This document shows, piece after piece, positions 1-6,623 of a stretch of DNA of 10,162 nucleotides. The stretch comes from Arenicella sp. (GTDB lineage Bacteria > Pseudomonadota > Gammaproteobacteria > Arenicellales > Arenicellaceae). Numbering within the stretch: the first letter of the stretch is position 1; every line of letters begins with the position of its first letter. The stretch lies in assembly GCA_023299895.1 (NCBI GenBank), contig JALZWI010000047.1, positions 1-10,162 on the forward strand, given 5' to 3'. The notes under the pieces were generated by a model. That model was given only the letters and a program-made list of their open reading frames with translations, was not told the DNA's origin and did no database searches. The translations under genes were made by a program, and so were the position numbers.

Positions 1-142
1 CAAGCTTGGCCAAGCTTGCTATAGACTGATGGATCACCGCATTAGGGTCGTTCTTGATTGTTTCAATTAACTTTCTGTCGGACTTGCTAAACCGAATGTC
101 ATCACTACCCATAACGGTTAATAGAGAGGTTTGGCTATTCAT
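1..142 (-). CDS. hexR: HexR transcriptional regulator, N-terminal fragment (RpiR family)
   Basis: Only the first 47 codons are inside the window; the gene continues leftward past position 1. The minus-strand reading from the ATG at 140-142 has a phrase beginning SKSDRKLIETI and ending HQSIASLAKL, matching the N-terminal helix-turn-helix domain of HexR/RpiR regulators (compare LSKSERKVAEVIL and HSSIA in E. coli HexR). HexR represses ED and central carbon genes and is released by 2-keto-3-deoxy-6-phosphogluconate. The sugar-phosphate-binding SIS domain would lie outside the window. An internal ATG at 110-112 is an alternative start, but the upstream one gives a normal leader before the HTH. The divergent position next to gap-zwf-pgl-edd-eda and the operators between them support the call. 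A perfect HexR-type palindrome 28 bp upstream suggests autoregulation. Confidence 0.87.
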   Translation of the reverse strand, partial: MNSQTSLLTVMGSDDIRFSKSDRKLIETIKNDPNAVIHQSIASLAKL

Positions 143-169
143 TACGTGCTCTTTTGAGAAAGGTTAATT

Positions 170-184
170 TGTAATATTATTACA
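170..184. promoter_or_regulatory. HexR operator, hexR-proximal, perfect palindrome
   Basis: TGTAATATTATTACA has perfect arms TGTAAT and ATTACA around a 3-bp centre, exactly the consensus known for HexR in Shewanella and other Gammaproteobacteria. It lies 28 bp upstream of the hexR start codon, so the likely role is autoregulation. That role is inferred from position. Confidence 0.85.
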
Positions 185-273
185 TAAGTGTATCTAAACT
201 AGTACGATGATAACTCATAACACAGTTTGCCGATAATGATCTATGGCTGAATTGATCTTCTAAAATCAAATAT

Positions 274-301
274 TTGATATTTAATTACATTTGTGAATAA
301 T
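274..301 (+). promoter_or_regulatory. Candidate sigma-70 promoter for the gap-ED cluster
   Basis: TTGATA (274-279) and AATAAT (296-301) are separated by 16 bp, giving a start of transcription near 308. A HexR-like site covers the -35/spacer and another covers the predicted start, the expected geometry for repression. The region is very AT-rich, so other -10-like hexamers exist and the exact promoter is uncertain. Confidence 0.45.
275..289. promoter_or_regulatory. Degenerate HexR-like operator in gap promoter
   Basis: TGATATTTAATTACA has an intact right arm (ATTACA) and two mismatches in the left arm. It overlaps the -35 and spacer of the predicted gap promoter. The call rests on the good half-site and on its 30-bp spacing from the better site at 305. 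It is the weakest of the four sites. Confidence 0.5.
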
Positions 302-304
302 TTA

Positions 305-319
305 TGTAAGTAAATTACA
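305..319. promoter_or_regulatory. HexR operator at the predicted gap transcription start
   Basis: TGTAAGTAAATTACA matches the HexR palindrome with one arm mismatch (G for T at the sixth base). It sits just downstream of the candidate -10 element, where bound repressor would block initiation. Confidence 0.75.
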
Positions 320-409
320 TTTTAATGTTAAACTAAATCACAGATTGGATTCCGAGTGACCGTATCCAATAACAGGTTTTTGATAACGTGGTTAACACTT
401 CCCAATTTT

Positions 410-424
410 TGTAAATAAATTACA
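410..424. promoter_or_regulatory. HexR operator abutting the gap ribosome binding site
   Basis: TGTAAATAAATTACA matches the HexR consensus with one arm mismatch. Its last base is the A of the gap Shine-Dalgarno AGG (424-426), so the operator ends 8 bp before the ATG at 433. A site so far inside the leader could act as a roadblock to elongation, pair with upstream sites by looping, or serve an undetected promoter just upstream. Confidence 0.72.
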
Positions 425-432
425 GGTATCTT

Positions 433-1476
433 ATGTATAAAATTGCTATTAATGGTTTTGGTCGAATCGGCCGTAATGTACTCCGGGCCCTCTATGAAGG
501 GCGACGCGGTGAGTTTATAAAAGTTGTCGCGATAAACGATTTAGGTGATTCTGCAGTGAACGCACATCTACTCAAATACGACACCACTCATGGAGAGTTT
601 AATCAACAGGTCAGCGTTGAAGGAGACTACTTAGTGGTAAAAGATAACAAGATTAAGGTTGTGTCGGAGCGCAATCCGCAAGCATTGCCTTGGAAAGAAT
701 TAGAAGTTGATCTAGTGCTTGAGTGCACAGGCTTATTTACTAGTCGCGCTGATGCGTCGAAACATCTGCGAGCAGGGGCAAAGAAGGTTCTGGTTTCAGC
801 ACCCGGTAAAGAAATGGATGCAACTATTGTTTATGGTGTAAATGATCATGTGCTGACAGCCAATGATCATATTGTATCCAATGCATCATGCACAACCAAT
901 TGTTTGGCACCTATTGCCAAGGCACTCCATGAGTCTTTAGGCATAGAGAAAGGTCTAGTCAATACAGTGCATGCGTTTACCAATGATCAAAGTTTGACCG
1001 ACGTTTATCATACTGATTTGCGTCGTGCGCGAGCAGCTGGCAGCTCCATGATTCCATCTAAAACAGGGGCGGCGGCGGCAATTGGTTTAGTGGTGCCAGA
1101 ACTCGATGGCAAGCTAGATGGTTTATCGATACGTGTGCCGGTACTTAATGTGTCACTATTAGATTTAACCTTAAATACGACACATCGAACCTCAGTTGAA
1201 GAAGTGAATGATGTATTAATAAAAGCAGCAAGTAATAGCAAGGCTGGCGTACTGGTAATTAATGATCTGCCTTTGGTGTCTAACGACTTTAACCATAATC
1301 CTGCGTCAAGTATTGTCGACATTACGCAAACTAGAGTCGACGGTGATTTAGTCAAAATTTTGGCTTGGTATGATAATGAATGGGGTTTTTCAAATAGAAT
1401 GTTAGATACAGCAATGGATATGATGGGTTTGGTTGAAGCAGACTCTGAGCAAATTAAACTGAAGCAGAGTGCCTAA
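433..1476 (+). CDS. gap: Type I glyceraldehyde-3-phosphate dehydrogenase
   Basis: It oxidises glyceraldehyde 3-phosphate to 1,3-bisphosphoglycerate in the cytoplasm, using NAD(P)+ and phosphate, and so handles the triose phosphate made by Eda. The 347-residue length is normal. The Rossmann motif GFGRIGR is at residues 8-14, the ribose-binding Asp at 36 (AIND), the catalytic Cys153 in SCTTNCLAP, the partner His180, and [12 protein letters not shown] near the C-terminus. The N-terminal half resembles the Gap of Pseudomonas hexose catabolism ([19 protein letters not shown]). The SCTTNCLAP context and the [10 protein letters not shown] phrase argue against erythrose-4-phosphate dehydrogenase (Epd). 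Residues 191-192 are Val-Tyr where classic NAD-specific enzymes have Leu-Pro, so cofactor preference is open. The start has AGG 6 bp upstream, overlapping a HexR operator. It is the first gene of the ED cluster. Confidence 0.96.
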   Translation: MYKIAINGFGRIGRNVLRALYEGRRGEFIKVVAINDLGDSAVNAHLLKYDTTHGEFNQQVSVEGDYLVVKDNKIKVVSERNPQALPWKELEVDLVLECTGLFTSRADASKHLRAGAKKVLVSAPGKEMDATIVYGVNDHVLTANDHIVSNASCTTNCLAPIAKALHESLGIEKGLVNTVHAFTNDQSLTDVYHTDLRRARAAGSSMIPSKTGAAAAIGLVVPELDGKLDGLSIRVPVLNVSLLDLTLNTTHRTSVEEVNDVLIKAASNSKAGVLVINDLPLVSNDFNHNPASSIVDITQTRVDGDLVKILAWYDNEWGFSNRMLDTAMDMMGLVEADSEQIKLKQSA

Positions 1477-1524
1477 AATTATTTATCACAGACTCAAATA
1501 ACTACTTATAAGTTATGCTATGGG

Positions 1525-1542
1525 TATTATTTATGAATAATA
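1525..1542 (+). other. Small AU-rich inverted repeat before zwf
   Basis: TATTATT, the loop TATG and AATAATA form a perfect 7-bp inverted repeat in the 82-bp gap-zwf spacer, ending 16 bp before the zwf ATG. It has no GC pairs, so it would be a weak hairpin and is not a convincing terminator. It might affect zwf translation or mRNA processing, or be chance in AT-rich DNA. A 10-bp palindrome, ACTTATAAGT, lies just upstream (1504-1513). Confidence 0.3.
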
Positions 1543-1558
1543 TTGACTTAACGTAATT

Positions 1559-3022
1559 ATGCTTAATATATGTAATATCGTAATTGTTGGTGGTGAAGGC
1601 GATTTGGCGTTTCGTAAGCTTTATCCAGCCCTCTACAGTTTACACAAAGAAAACTTGCTTGCAGACTGTACTAAGGTTGTCGGTTTCGGCCGTGGTAATT
1701 ATTCAGTTGAAGACTTTAAGTCAACGATGTACGAATGGACATTAAAAAGTGAGTATGTAAAAGAAGTCGACGATGCCAGCTGGCAGAGTTTTTTAAAACG
1801 AGTTATACAGTTTAATGGTGACGCAACAGCGCCAGAAGATTTAACTCGACTCAAGAAAGAGCTTGGTAGCGACGATATCGTTTTCTATCTGTCTACACCG
1901 CCCTCTATTTTCGCTCCCATTTGTGAAGCTATGGGTAAAGCGGGTGTCGTTACACAGAACACACGGTTAGTCGTTGAAAAGCCATTAGGGACATCACTTG
2001 ATTCGTTCAATGAAATCAATGACACACTGTTTCGTACCTTTAAAGAAAACCAAATCTATCGAATAGATCATTACTTAGGCAAAGAGACTGTGCAAAATTT
2101 GCTCGCCTTGCGCTTTGCTAATATTTTCTTTGATCCGCTTTGGAATCGAAATTACATTGACCATGTACAGATTACTGTCGCAGAAAGTGTTGGTGTCGGT
2201 GGTCGGTGGAATTACTACGATGAATCTGGCGCTCTGCGTGACATGGTACAAAACCATTTACTACAATTAGTATGCATGGTCGCAATGGAGTTTCCTGCAA
2301 GGAATCAAGCAGATGATATTCGTGATGAAAAGTTAAAAGTGATCCGTAGTCTTAAAACAATTGATGCCAGCAATGTGCAAACTAACACAGTAAGAGGCCA
2401 ATATACTGAAGGCGCAATAAACCAAGAACTAGTAGCCGGTTACGCGCAAGAAAAAGATTCACAAAACACCAAATCAAGTACAGAAACTTTCGTTGCCGTA
2501 AAAGCGGAAATAGAAAATAATAGATGGGAAGGTGTGCCTTTTTACTTACGCACCGGTAAGCGGTTGGCAAGCCGATATTCGGAAATCGTCATTCAATTTA
2601 AACCAGTTGTTTTTAAGTTTATTGACATTGACCCGAATGCTATCAATAACAATCAATTGGTTATTCGCTTGCAGCCAAACGAAGGAATTGAAATGAATAT
2701 GATGAATAAAGTTCCAGGCTTAAGTGAGATTACGCGATTGCAGAATGTCGGATTGAATCTCTCATTTGAAGAAGCCTTTGAGGAACATCGTTCCCCGAGT
2801 GCTTATGAGAGATTAATTCTAGATGTTACACGTGGTGACCAAACGCTGTTTATGCGTTCAGATGAGTTACGTGGTGCTTGGCGCTGGGTCGATGGCATTA
2901 CTGACGGCTGGGAAAAAACCAGTCAGTCTGCGGTTAACTATAAATCGGGTTCGATGGGGCCTGATGATGCTTTAGGTCTTATTTTGCGTGATGGACGAAA
3001 GTGGCAGAACTTTGATGTATAG
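1559..3022 (+). CDS. zwf: Glucose-6-phosphate 1-dehydrogenase
   Basis: It oxidises glucose 6-phosphate to 6-phosphogluconolactone with NAD(P)+, the entry step to the ED and pentose phosphate routes. The 487-residue length matches the family. The nucleotide-binding segment is GGEGDLAFRKL (11-21), EKPLG is at 140-144, and the substrate-binding signature RIDHYLGKE is at 168-176. His233 in MVQNHLLQ is the equivalent of the family's general base. C-terminal phrases such as VPFYLRTGKRL are also conserved. The ATG at 1559 is the only usable ATG before the nucleotide-binding motif, because an in-frame stop lies at 1544-1546. The upstream bases (GACTTAACGTAATT) contain no good Shine-Dalgarno, which is odd for a central enzyme. 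The stop codon overlaps the pgl ribosome binding site, so the two genes are probably cotranscribed and coupled. Confidence 0.97.
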   Translation: MLNICNIVIVGGEGDLAFRKLYPALYSLHKENLLADCTKVVGFGRGNYSVEDFKSTMYEWTLKSEYVKEVDDASWQSFLKRVIQFNGDATAPEDLTRLKKELGSDDIVFYLSTPPSIFAPICEAMGKAGVVTQNTRLVVEKPLGTSLDSFNEINDTLFRTFKENQIYRIDHYLGKETVQNLLALRFANIFFDPLWNRNYIDHVQITVAESVGVGGRWNYYDESGALRDMVQNHLLQLVCMVAMEFPARNQADDIRDEKLKVIRSLKTIDASNVQTNTVRGQYTEGAINQELVAGYAQEKDSQNTKSSTETFVAVKAEIENNRWEGVPFYLRTGKRLASRYSEIVIQFKPVVFKFIDIDPNAINNNQLVIRLQPNEGIEMNMMNKVPGLSEITRLQNVGLNLSFEEAFEEHRSPSAYERLILDVTRGDQTLFMRSDELRGAWRWVDGITDGWEKTSQSAVNYKSGSMGPDDALGLILRDGRKWQNFDV

Positions 3023-3031
3023 GGTTATGAA

Positions 3032-3763
3032 ATGAATCGAAAAAAGTATTTATGGATCGAAAATAGTTCACGAGATAGATTAGCTAAGAATTTGGCTGAA
3101 GATATTACGGTGCAGATTAACCAATCAATTAAAGCTAATGGACGAGCCTCCGTGGCTTTTTCAGGCGGGTCTACGCCGACACCTATGTTTGCCGCATTGA
3201 GTGAGTGTGAAATTGATTGGAGCAAGGTGATAATTACGCTAGTAGACGAACGTTGTGTTGCTGAACAGCATATCTTGTCCAATGCTCGGTTTATTAAAAA
3301 TAAACTGCTTGATAAATTACCTGAGCCAGCGACCTTTATTCCACTTTACTATTCTGAATTGGATGATATTAGTGAGATATTTTACAAAGTAATATCAACA
3401 TATTGCGTTGCAACTGATTCCGAACTCGACGACTTAGCGCCGTTTGATGTGGTGGTATTAGGTATGGGGGGTGATGGTCATACCGCCTCATTTTTTCCTG
3501 ATGCAGACAATATTAATACCCTAGTGGATACAAATACAGATGAATATTTATTTAGCAGTGAGTCAGTGAGTACACAGGTTTCAAGAATTACTTGGAGTTT
3601 GCGCATGCTGTTAAATACAAAAATGTTAGCTTTGCACTTCACTGGTGACGTCAAGAAAAAAGTGTTTGAACAGGCCGCGAATGGTGGTGATGCCGCTGAA
3701 TTGCCGATTCGCACGGCAATCTTTCAAAATAATAGTCGATTAAAAGTTTATTACGCTGACTGA
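3032..3763 (+). CDS. pgl: 6-phosphogluconolactonase (DevB/SOL type)
   Basis: It hydrolyses 6-phosphoglucono-delta-lactone to 6-phosphogluconate, linking Zwf to Edd. The 243-residue cytoplasmic protein has the family motifs in order: FSGGSTPTPMF (43-53), LVDERCV (70-76) and LGMGGDGHTASFFP (143-156), with the conserved His150 in the last. It starts 9 bp after the zwf stop. AGGG at 3021-3024 lies inside the zwf stop region at suitable spacing, which fixes the start and implies translational coupling. The stop is followed within a few bases by the 23-bp tandem repeats. Confidence 0.95.
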   Translation: MNRKKYLWIENSSRDRLAKNLAEDITVQINQSIKANGRASVAFSGGSTPTPMFAALSECEIDWSKVIITLVDERCVAEQHILSNARFIKNKLLDKLPEPATFIPLYYSELDDISEIFYKVISTYCVATDSELDDLAPFDVVVLGMGGDGHTASFFPDADNINTLVDTNTDEYLFSSESVSTQVSRITWSLRMLLNTKMLALHFTGDVKKKVFEQAANGGDAAELPIRTAIFQNNSRLKVYYAD

Positions 3764-3768
3764 TTGTT

Positions 3769-3860
3769 TATGAATGAGGGCTTTGGCGATATATAAGTGA
3801 GAGCCCCAGCGGTCTATAAGTAAGAGTCTCGACGATTTATGAGCGAGAGTTATAAAGGAA
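3769..3860 (+). repeat. Four degenerate 23-bp tandem repeats between pgl and edd
   Basis: Units start at 3769, 3792, 3815 and 3838, an exact 23-bp period. The first 12 bases of each are TATGAATGAGGG, TATAAGTGAGAG, TATAAGTAAGAG and TATGAGCGAGAG, giving consensus TATRARYGAGAG. The remaining 11 bases are looser, with a shared GCGAT-like part (GGCGATA, AGCGGTC, GACGATT) that is lost in the fourth unit, which ends in AAAGGAA. The array fills most of the 116-bp pgl-edd spacer and encodes no plausible peptide. A period near two helical turns would suit repeated protein binding on one DNA face; repeated RNA-binding sites in the transcript are equally possible. The function is unknown. Confidence 0.8.
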
Positions 3861-3879
3861 ATTTTAACTGAGATATTGC

Positions 3880-5694
3880 ATGACAAGCATTCAAAAAATT
3901 ACTGAAGAAATAGTTCAACGTAGCGCCGCAACGCGTGCGAAGTATTTAGCTATGGTGGAAGCCTCACGTAACCAACCACCTGCAACCGACAGAATGTCAT
4001 GCAGTAACTGGGCGCACGTGGTTGCTGCGAATCCTGCTGATGAAAAAGAGTCGATTCCAAAAGGACAGGGTGCCAATATAGGTATCGTTAGCGCTTATAA
4101 CGACATGCTATCGGCGCACCAACCGTTTGCCAATTATCCTAATCAAATTAAATTAACCGCGCGCAGTCATGGCGCTACCGCACAGGTGGCTGGTGGAGTC
4201 CCAGCCATGTGCGATGGCGTCACGCAAGGCCAGCCAGGCATGGAACTTAGTTTGTTCAGTCGTGATGTCATCGCGATGGCCACTGCCGTGTCTTTATCGC
4301 ATGATGTCTATGACGGCATTATGTGTCTTGGCGTATGCGATAAAATTGTTCCCGGGTTAATTATTGGCGCTCTGCAGTTTGGCCACTTACCAGCCATGTT
4401 TGTACCTGCTGGCCCAATGCCATCTGGTATTTCGAATAAAGAAAAAGCTGCCCAGCGACAAAAGTTTGCCAATGGCGAAATCACCAAAGAAGAATTACTA
4501 GTAACAGAGTCCGCTTCTTATCACAGCGCGGGCACCTGCACCTTTTATGGTACTGCAAATACTAATCAAGTATTGATGGAAGCTTTAGGTGTGCAGCTAG
4601 CAGGAACATCGTTCGTGAATCCGAATACTGATTTACGCACTGCTTTGACGAAACACTCTGTTGAATCCTTGCTGGACCAAACTAGCAAAGGTTCAAACTA
4701 TCGACCACTTGCTGATGTCATTACTGAACAGTCGATGGTCAATGCCATGGTCGTAATGATGGCAACTGGGGGTTCTACGAATCTTACCTTACACTTAATT
4801 GCCATGGCCGCAGCAGCGGGAATCATAATTGACTGGGAGGACATGGATAAAATTTCGCGAATCACACCTCTGTTGGCTCGGGTCTATCCAAATGGTCAAG
4901 CGGATGTAAATCATTTTGAACAAGCGGGTGGTTTAGCGTTTGTTATTTACCAACTTCGTTCTGCAGGCTTATTGAATGAAGATGTGGTTAATGTAATGGG
5001 TCAAGGTTTGGATGCTTATACGACTAAACCCATTCTCGCACCTGAAAATACTAAATTAACGTGGTCTGACCCTATTACCGAATCGACGGATTTAGAAATC
5101 GTTAGCCCAATATCATCACCTTTTGCTGAAGAAGGTGGCATGCGTATGTTGCATGGGGCGTTGGGTACAGGGATTGTAAAAGTCTCAGCGGTTGACCCAG
5201 AGCATCATGTTATTGAAGCGCCGTGTAAGATTTTTGAAAAGCAAGATGATTTAAAAGCGGCTTTTGATGCAGGTGACTTAGATCGTGATGTGGTTGTAGT
5301 TGTCCGTTTTCAAGGTCCAGCCGCGAACGGTATGCCTGAGCTACATAAGCTCACGCCTTACCTAGGAATTTTGCAAGACAAAGGCTTCAAGGTTGCGTTA
5401 GTAACTGATGGTCGAATGTCGGGCGCGTCAGGCAAAGTTCTTGCCGCGATACATATTAGCCCTGAAGCAAAAAAAGATGGTTTATTAGCTTATCTAAAAG
5501 ACGGTGATGTGGTTCGAGTAGATGCCGTGACAGGTGAGTTATTGGTTCGAGTAAGCGAAGATGAATTACGTCAACGCGAACCAGCTCAACATCCTGAACA
5601 GCCAAACACAATTGGCCGGGGCCTGTTTGAGCAAATGAGAAATGTGGTTGGCGAATCTACACAAGGCGCGGCATCCATTAGCTTTACAACCTAG
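3880..5694 (+). CDS. edd: 6-phosphogluconate dehydratase
   Basis: It dehydrates 6-phosphogluconate to 2-keto-3-deoxy-6-phosphogluconate (KDPG), the committed ED step. It is an iron-sulfur enzyme of the IlvD/Edd family, and its 604 residues match E. coli Edd (603) across the full length. Visible signatures are SAYNDMLSAHQPF (71-83), GGVPAMCDGVTQG (105-117), LGVCDKIVPG (150-159), GTCTFYGTANTNQ (218-230) and the second family signature VTDGRMSGASGK (508-519). Cys111, Cys153 and Cys220 are the likely cluster ligands. The ATG at 3880 has only a weak GAG 7 bp upstream. A much better AAGGAA (3855-3860) sits 19 bp away, ideally spaced for an in-frame CTG at 3868, which would add four residues. An in-frame TAA at 3865-3867 rules out longer forms. 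Its product KDPG is the HexR effector. Confidence 0.97.
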   Translation: MTSIQKITEEIVQRSAATRAKYLAMVEASRNQPPATDRMSCSNWAHVVAANPADEKESIPKGQGANIGIVSAYNDMLSAHQPFANYPNQIKLTARSHGATAQVAGGVPAMCDGVTQGQPGMELSLFSRDVIAMATAVSLSHDVYDGIMCLGVCDKIVPGLIIGALQFGHLPAMFVPAGPMPSGISNKEKAAQRQKFANGEITKEELLVTESASYHSAGTCTFYGTANTNQVLMEALGVQLAGTSFVNPNTDLRTALTKHSVESLLDQTSKGSNYRPLADVITEQSMVNAMVVMMATGGSTNLTLHLIAMAAAAGIIIDWEDMDKISRITPLLARVYPNGQADVNHFEQAGGLAFVIYQLRSAGLLNEDVVNVMGQGLDAYTTKPILAPENTKLTWSDPITESTDLEIVSPISSPFAEEGGMRMLHGALGTGIVKVSAVDPEHHVIEAPCKIFEKQDDLKAAFDAGDLDRDVVVVVRFQGPAANGMPELHKLTPYLGILQDKGFKVALVTDGRMSGASGKVLAAIHISPEAKKDGLLAYLKDGDVVRVDAVTGELLVRVSEDELRQREPAQHPEQPNTIGRGLFEQMRNVVGESTQGAASISFTT

Positions 5695-5718
5695 CTTATA
5701 TGAACGGGTTGTATCCAA

Positions 5719-5730
5719 GTAATTAATTAC
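5719..5730. promoter_or_regulatory. Perfect 12-bp palindrome in edd-eda spacer
   Basis: GTAATTAATTAC is perfectly self-complementary. It contains half-sites resembling HexR arms but without the 3-bp centre, so it is not a canonical HexR operator. A -10-like TATAAA lies at 5740-5745, so the palindrome would cover the -35 area of a possible internal eda promoter. The function is uncertain. Confidence 0.35.
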
Positions 5731-5751
5731 AAAACAACATATAAAATGATT

Positions 5752-5780
5752 GGTAATAACTCAATTATTTTTTTATTACC
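5752..5780 (+). promoter_or_regulatory. Hairpin immediately upstream of the eda ribosome binding site
   Basis: GGTAATAA (5752-5759) and TTATTACC (5773-5780) are perfectly complementary, separated by a 13-base loop. The hairpin ends 9 bases before the GGAGAA Shine-Dalgarno of eda. It has no long U-tract after the stem, so it is not a normal terminator. It could stabilise a processed eda transcript or tune translation. This is inference from position. Confidence 0.45.
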
Positions 5781-5800
5781 TGAAAGTATGGAGAATTAAA

Positions 5801-6424
5801 GTGAGTAAATCCCCAACAGTAGAAAGCCAATTAAACGGTCAACAAGTAGTTCCAGTGGTTGTTATTAATAATAAAGAAGAAGCACTTGGTTTACCTCAAG
5901 CACTTATTGATGGAGGAATAAATGTAATTGAAATTACTTTACGTAATGATTTCGGTATAAAAGCCATTGAAGAAGTTAACAAATCATTTCCAGACATGTT
6001 GGTATTAGCCGGTACAGTAAAAACATCGCAAGAAGCGATTGATGTTGTCAATGCTGGCGCTAAAGGAATTGTTACACCTGGTGTTACTGATGCTTTATTA
6101 AATACCATTGATGGTTTGGATGTGTCATATTTGCCAGGTGTTACGAGTCCCTCTGATGTATTGATGGCTGTAGAGTATGGTTTGTCAGAATGTAAGCTAT
6201 TTCCGGCTTCAGTTGTCGGAGGAATTGGCATGCTTAAAGCAATGAATGGGCCATTTCCATCAATTCGATTTTGTCCTACTGGTGGTGTTGGGTCAGGTAA
6301 TTTTAAAGATTACTTAGCGCTAAATAACGTTATGTTTGTCGGTGGTAGTTGGGTTGCTCCAAGCTCGATGATAGAGGCACAGGACTGGGTCGGCATCATC
6401 GAATTATGTCGAGCGGCTAATTAA
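5801..6424 (+). CDS. eda: KDPG/KHG aldolase (2-dehydro-3-deoxy-phosphogluconate aldolase)
   Basis: It cleaves KDPG to pyruvate and glyceraldehyde 3-phosphate, completing the ED pathway; many family members also cleave 4-hydroxy-2-oxoglutarate. This is a class I aldolase. With a start at the GTG at 5801 the protein has 207 residues, close to the 213 of E. coli Eda. Glu44 and Arg48 (IEITLR), the Schiff-base Lys132 (CKLFPA), the phosphate-binding FCPTGGVG (157-164) and GGSW (181-184) are all present. GGAGAA at 5790-5795 is correctly spaced for the GTG. The reading frame extends upstream to a TTG at 5750, but that extension lies over the hairpin and has no Shine-Dalgarno. The last codons overlap the first unit of the downstream repeats. 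By breaking down KDPG, Eda removes the HexR inducer. Confidence 0.95.
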   Translation: MSKSPTVESQLNGQQVVPVVVINNKEEALGLPQALIDGGINVIEITLRNDFGIKAIEEVNKSFPDMLVLAGTVKTSQEAIDVVNAGAKGIVTPGVTDALLNTIDGLDVSYLPGVTSPSDVLMAVEYGLSECKLFPASVVGGIGMLKAMNGPFPSIRFCPTGGVGSGNFKDYLALNNVMFVGGSWVAPSSMIEAQDWVGIIELCRAAN

Positions 6425-6524
6425 GTTTAATTTTGATGAGTCAAAATGTAAAAGCCCAGGGCTGATTAAGTTTAATTTCGATAAAGATTGAAATGTAAAG
6501 ACTCAAGGCTGATTAAGTTTAATA
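6415..6524 (+). repeat. 45-47 bp tandem repeats with internal hairpins, overlapping the eda 3' end
   Basis: Units start at 6415, 6460 and 6507, each opening with GGCTRATTAAGTTTAAT; the third is partial. Each contains the small inverted repeat ATTAAGTTTAAT. The first two full units also carry a larger hairpin: ATTTTGA-TGAG-TCAAAAT (6430-6447) and ATTTCGAT-AAAG-ATTGAAAT (second unit). The T-A pair of the first hairpin is replaced by C-G at the matching position of the second, so both sides changed together. The first unit includes the last codons and stop of eda. No U-tract follows, so classical termination is unlikely; transcript 3'-end stabilisation or processing is possible. Confidence 0.75.
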
Positions 6525-6594
6525 TCAGGTTTTGGTTGGTGGCATTTATATTCTCTGCAGCATTCAACAAAAATGATTTAGCTACTATCTAAGA

Positions 6595-6623
6595 TTGAAT
6601 TTAGTTAAGCTTAGCCCTATATA
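6595..6623 (+). promoter_or_regulatory. Candidate sigma-70 promoter for the DUF2333 gene
   Basis: TTGAAT (6595-6600) and TATATA (6618-6623) are separated by exactly 17 bp, giving a leader of about 50 bases before the ATG at 6679. No clear terminator lies between eda and this gene, so readthrough from the ED cluster is also possible. The rest of the 254-bp spacer holds only the repeats at its left end. Confidence 0.45.

Noticed and set aside
1..18. Perfect 18-bp palindrome CAAGCTTGGCCAAGCTTG with two HindIII-type sites.
   Set aside because: It lies inside the hexR coding region and encodes the expected SLAKL segment of the HTH domain, so codon choice explains it. It is also cut by the window edge, so its true extent is unknown.
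1008..1355. Antisense open frame within gap, and similar ones inside zwf, pgl, eda, DUF2333 and the symporter.
   Set aside because: They have no family motifs or ribosome binding sites and lie opposite strongly conserved genes, so they are shadows.
433..1476. Erythrose-4-phosphate dehydrogenase (Epd) instead of Gap.
   Set aside because: The N-terminus resembles Epd, but the SCTTNCLAP active site, the [10 protein letters not shown] segment and the context of ED genes fit glyceraldehyde-3-phosphate dehydrogenase.
5719..5731. Possible fifth HexR operator at GTAATTAATTACA.
   Set aside because: The arms are adjacent with no 3-bp centre, and aligning the right arm to the consensus leaves the left arm mismatched at five of six positions.
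5750..5800. Longer eda start at TTG 5750, adding a hydrophobic N-terminal extension.
   Set aside because: It has no Shine-Dalgarno, the extension overlaps a perfect hairpin, and the GTG at 5801 has a well-placed GGAGAA and gives the normal family length.
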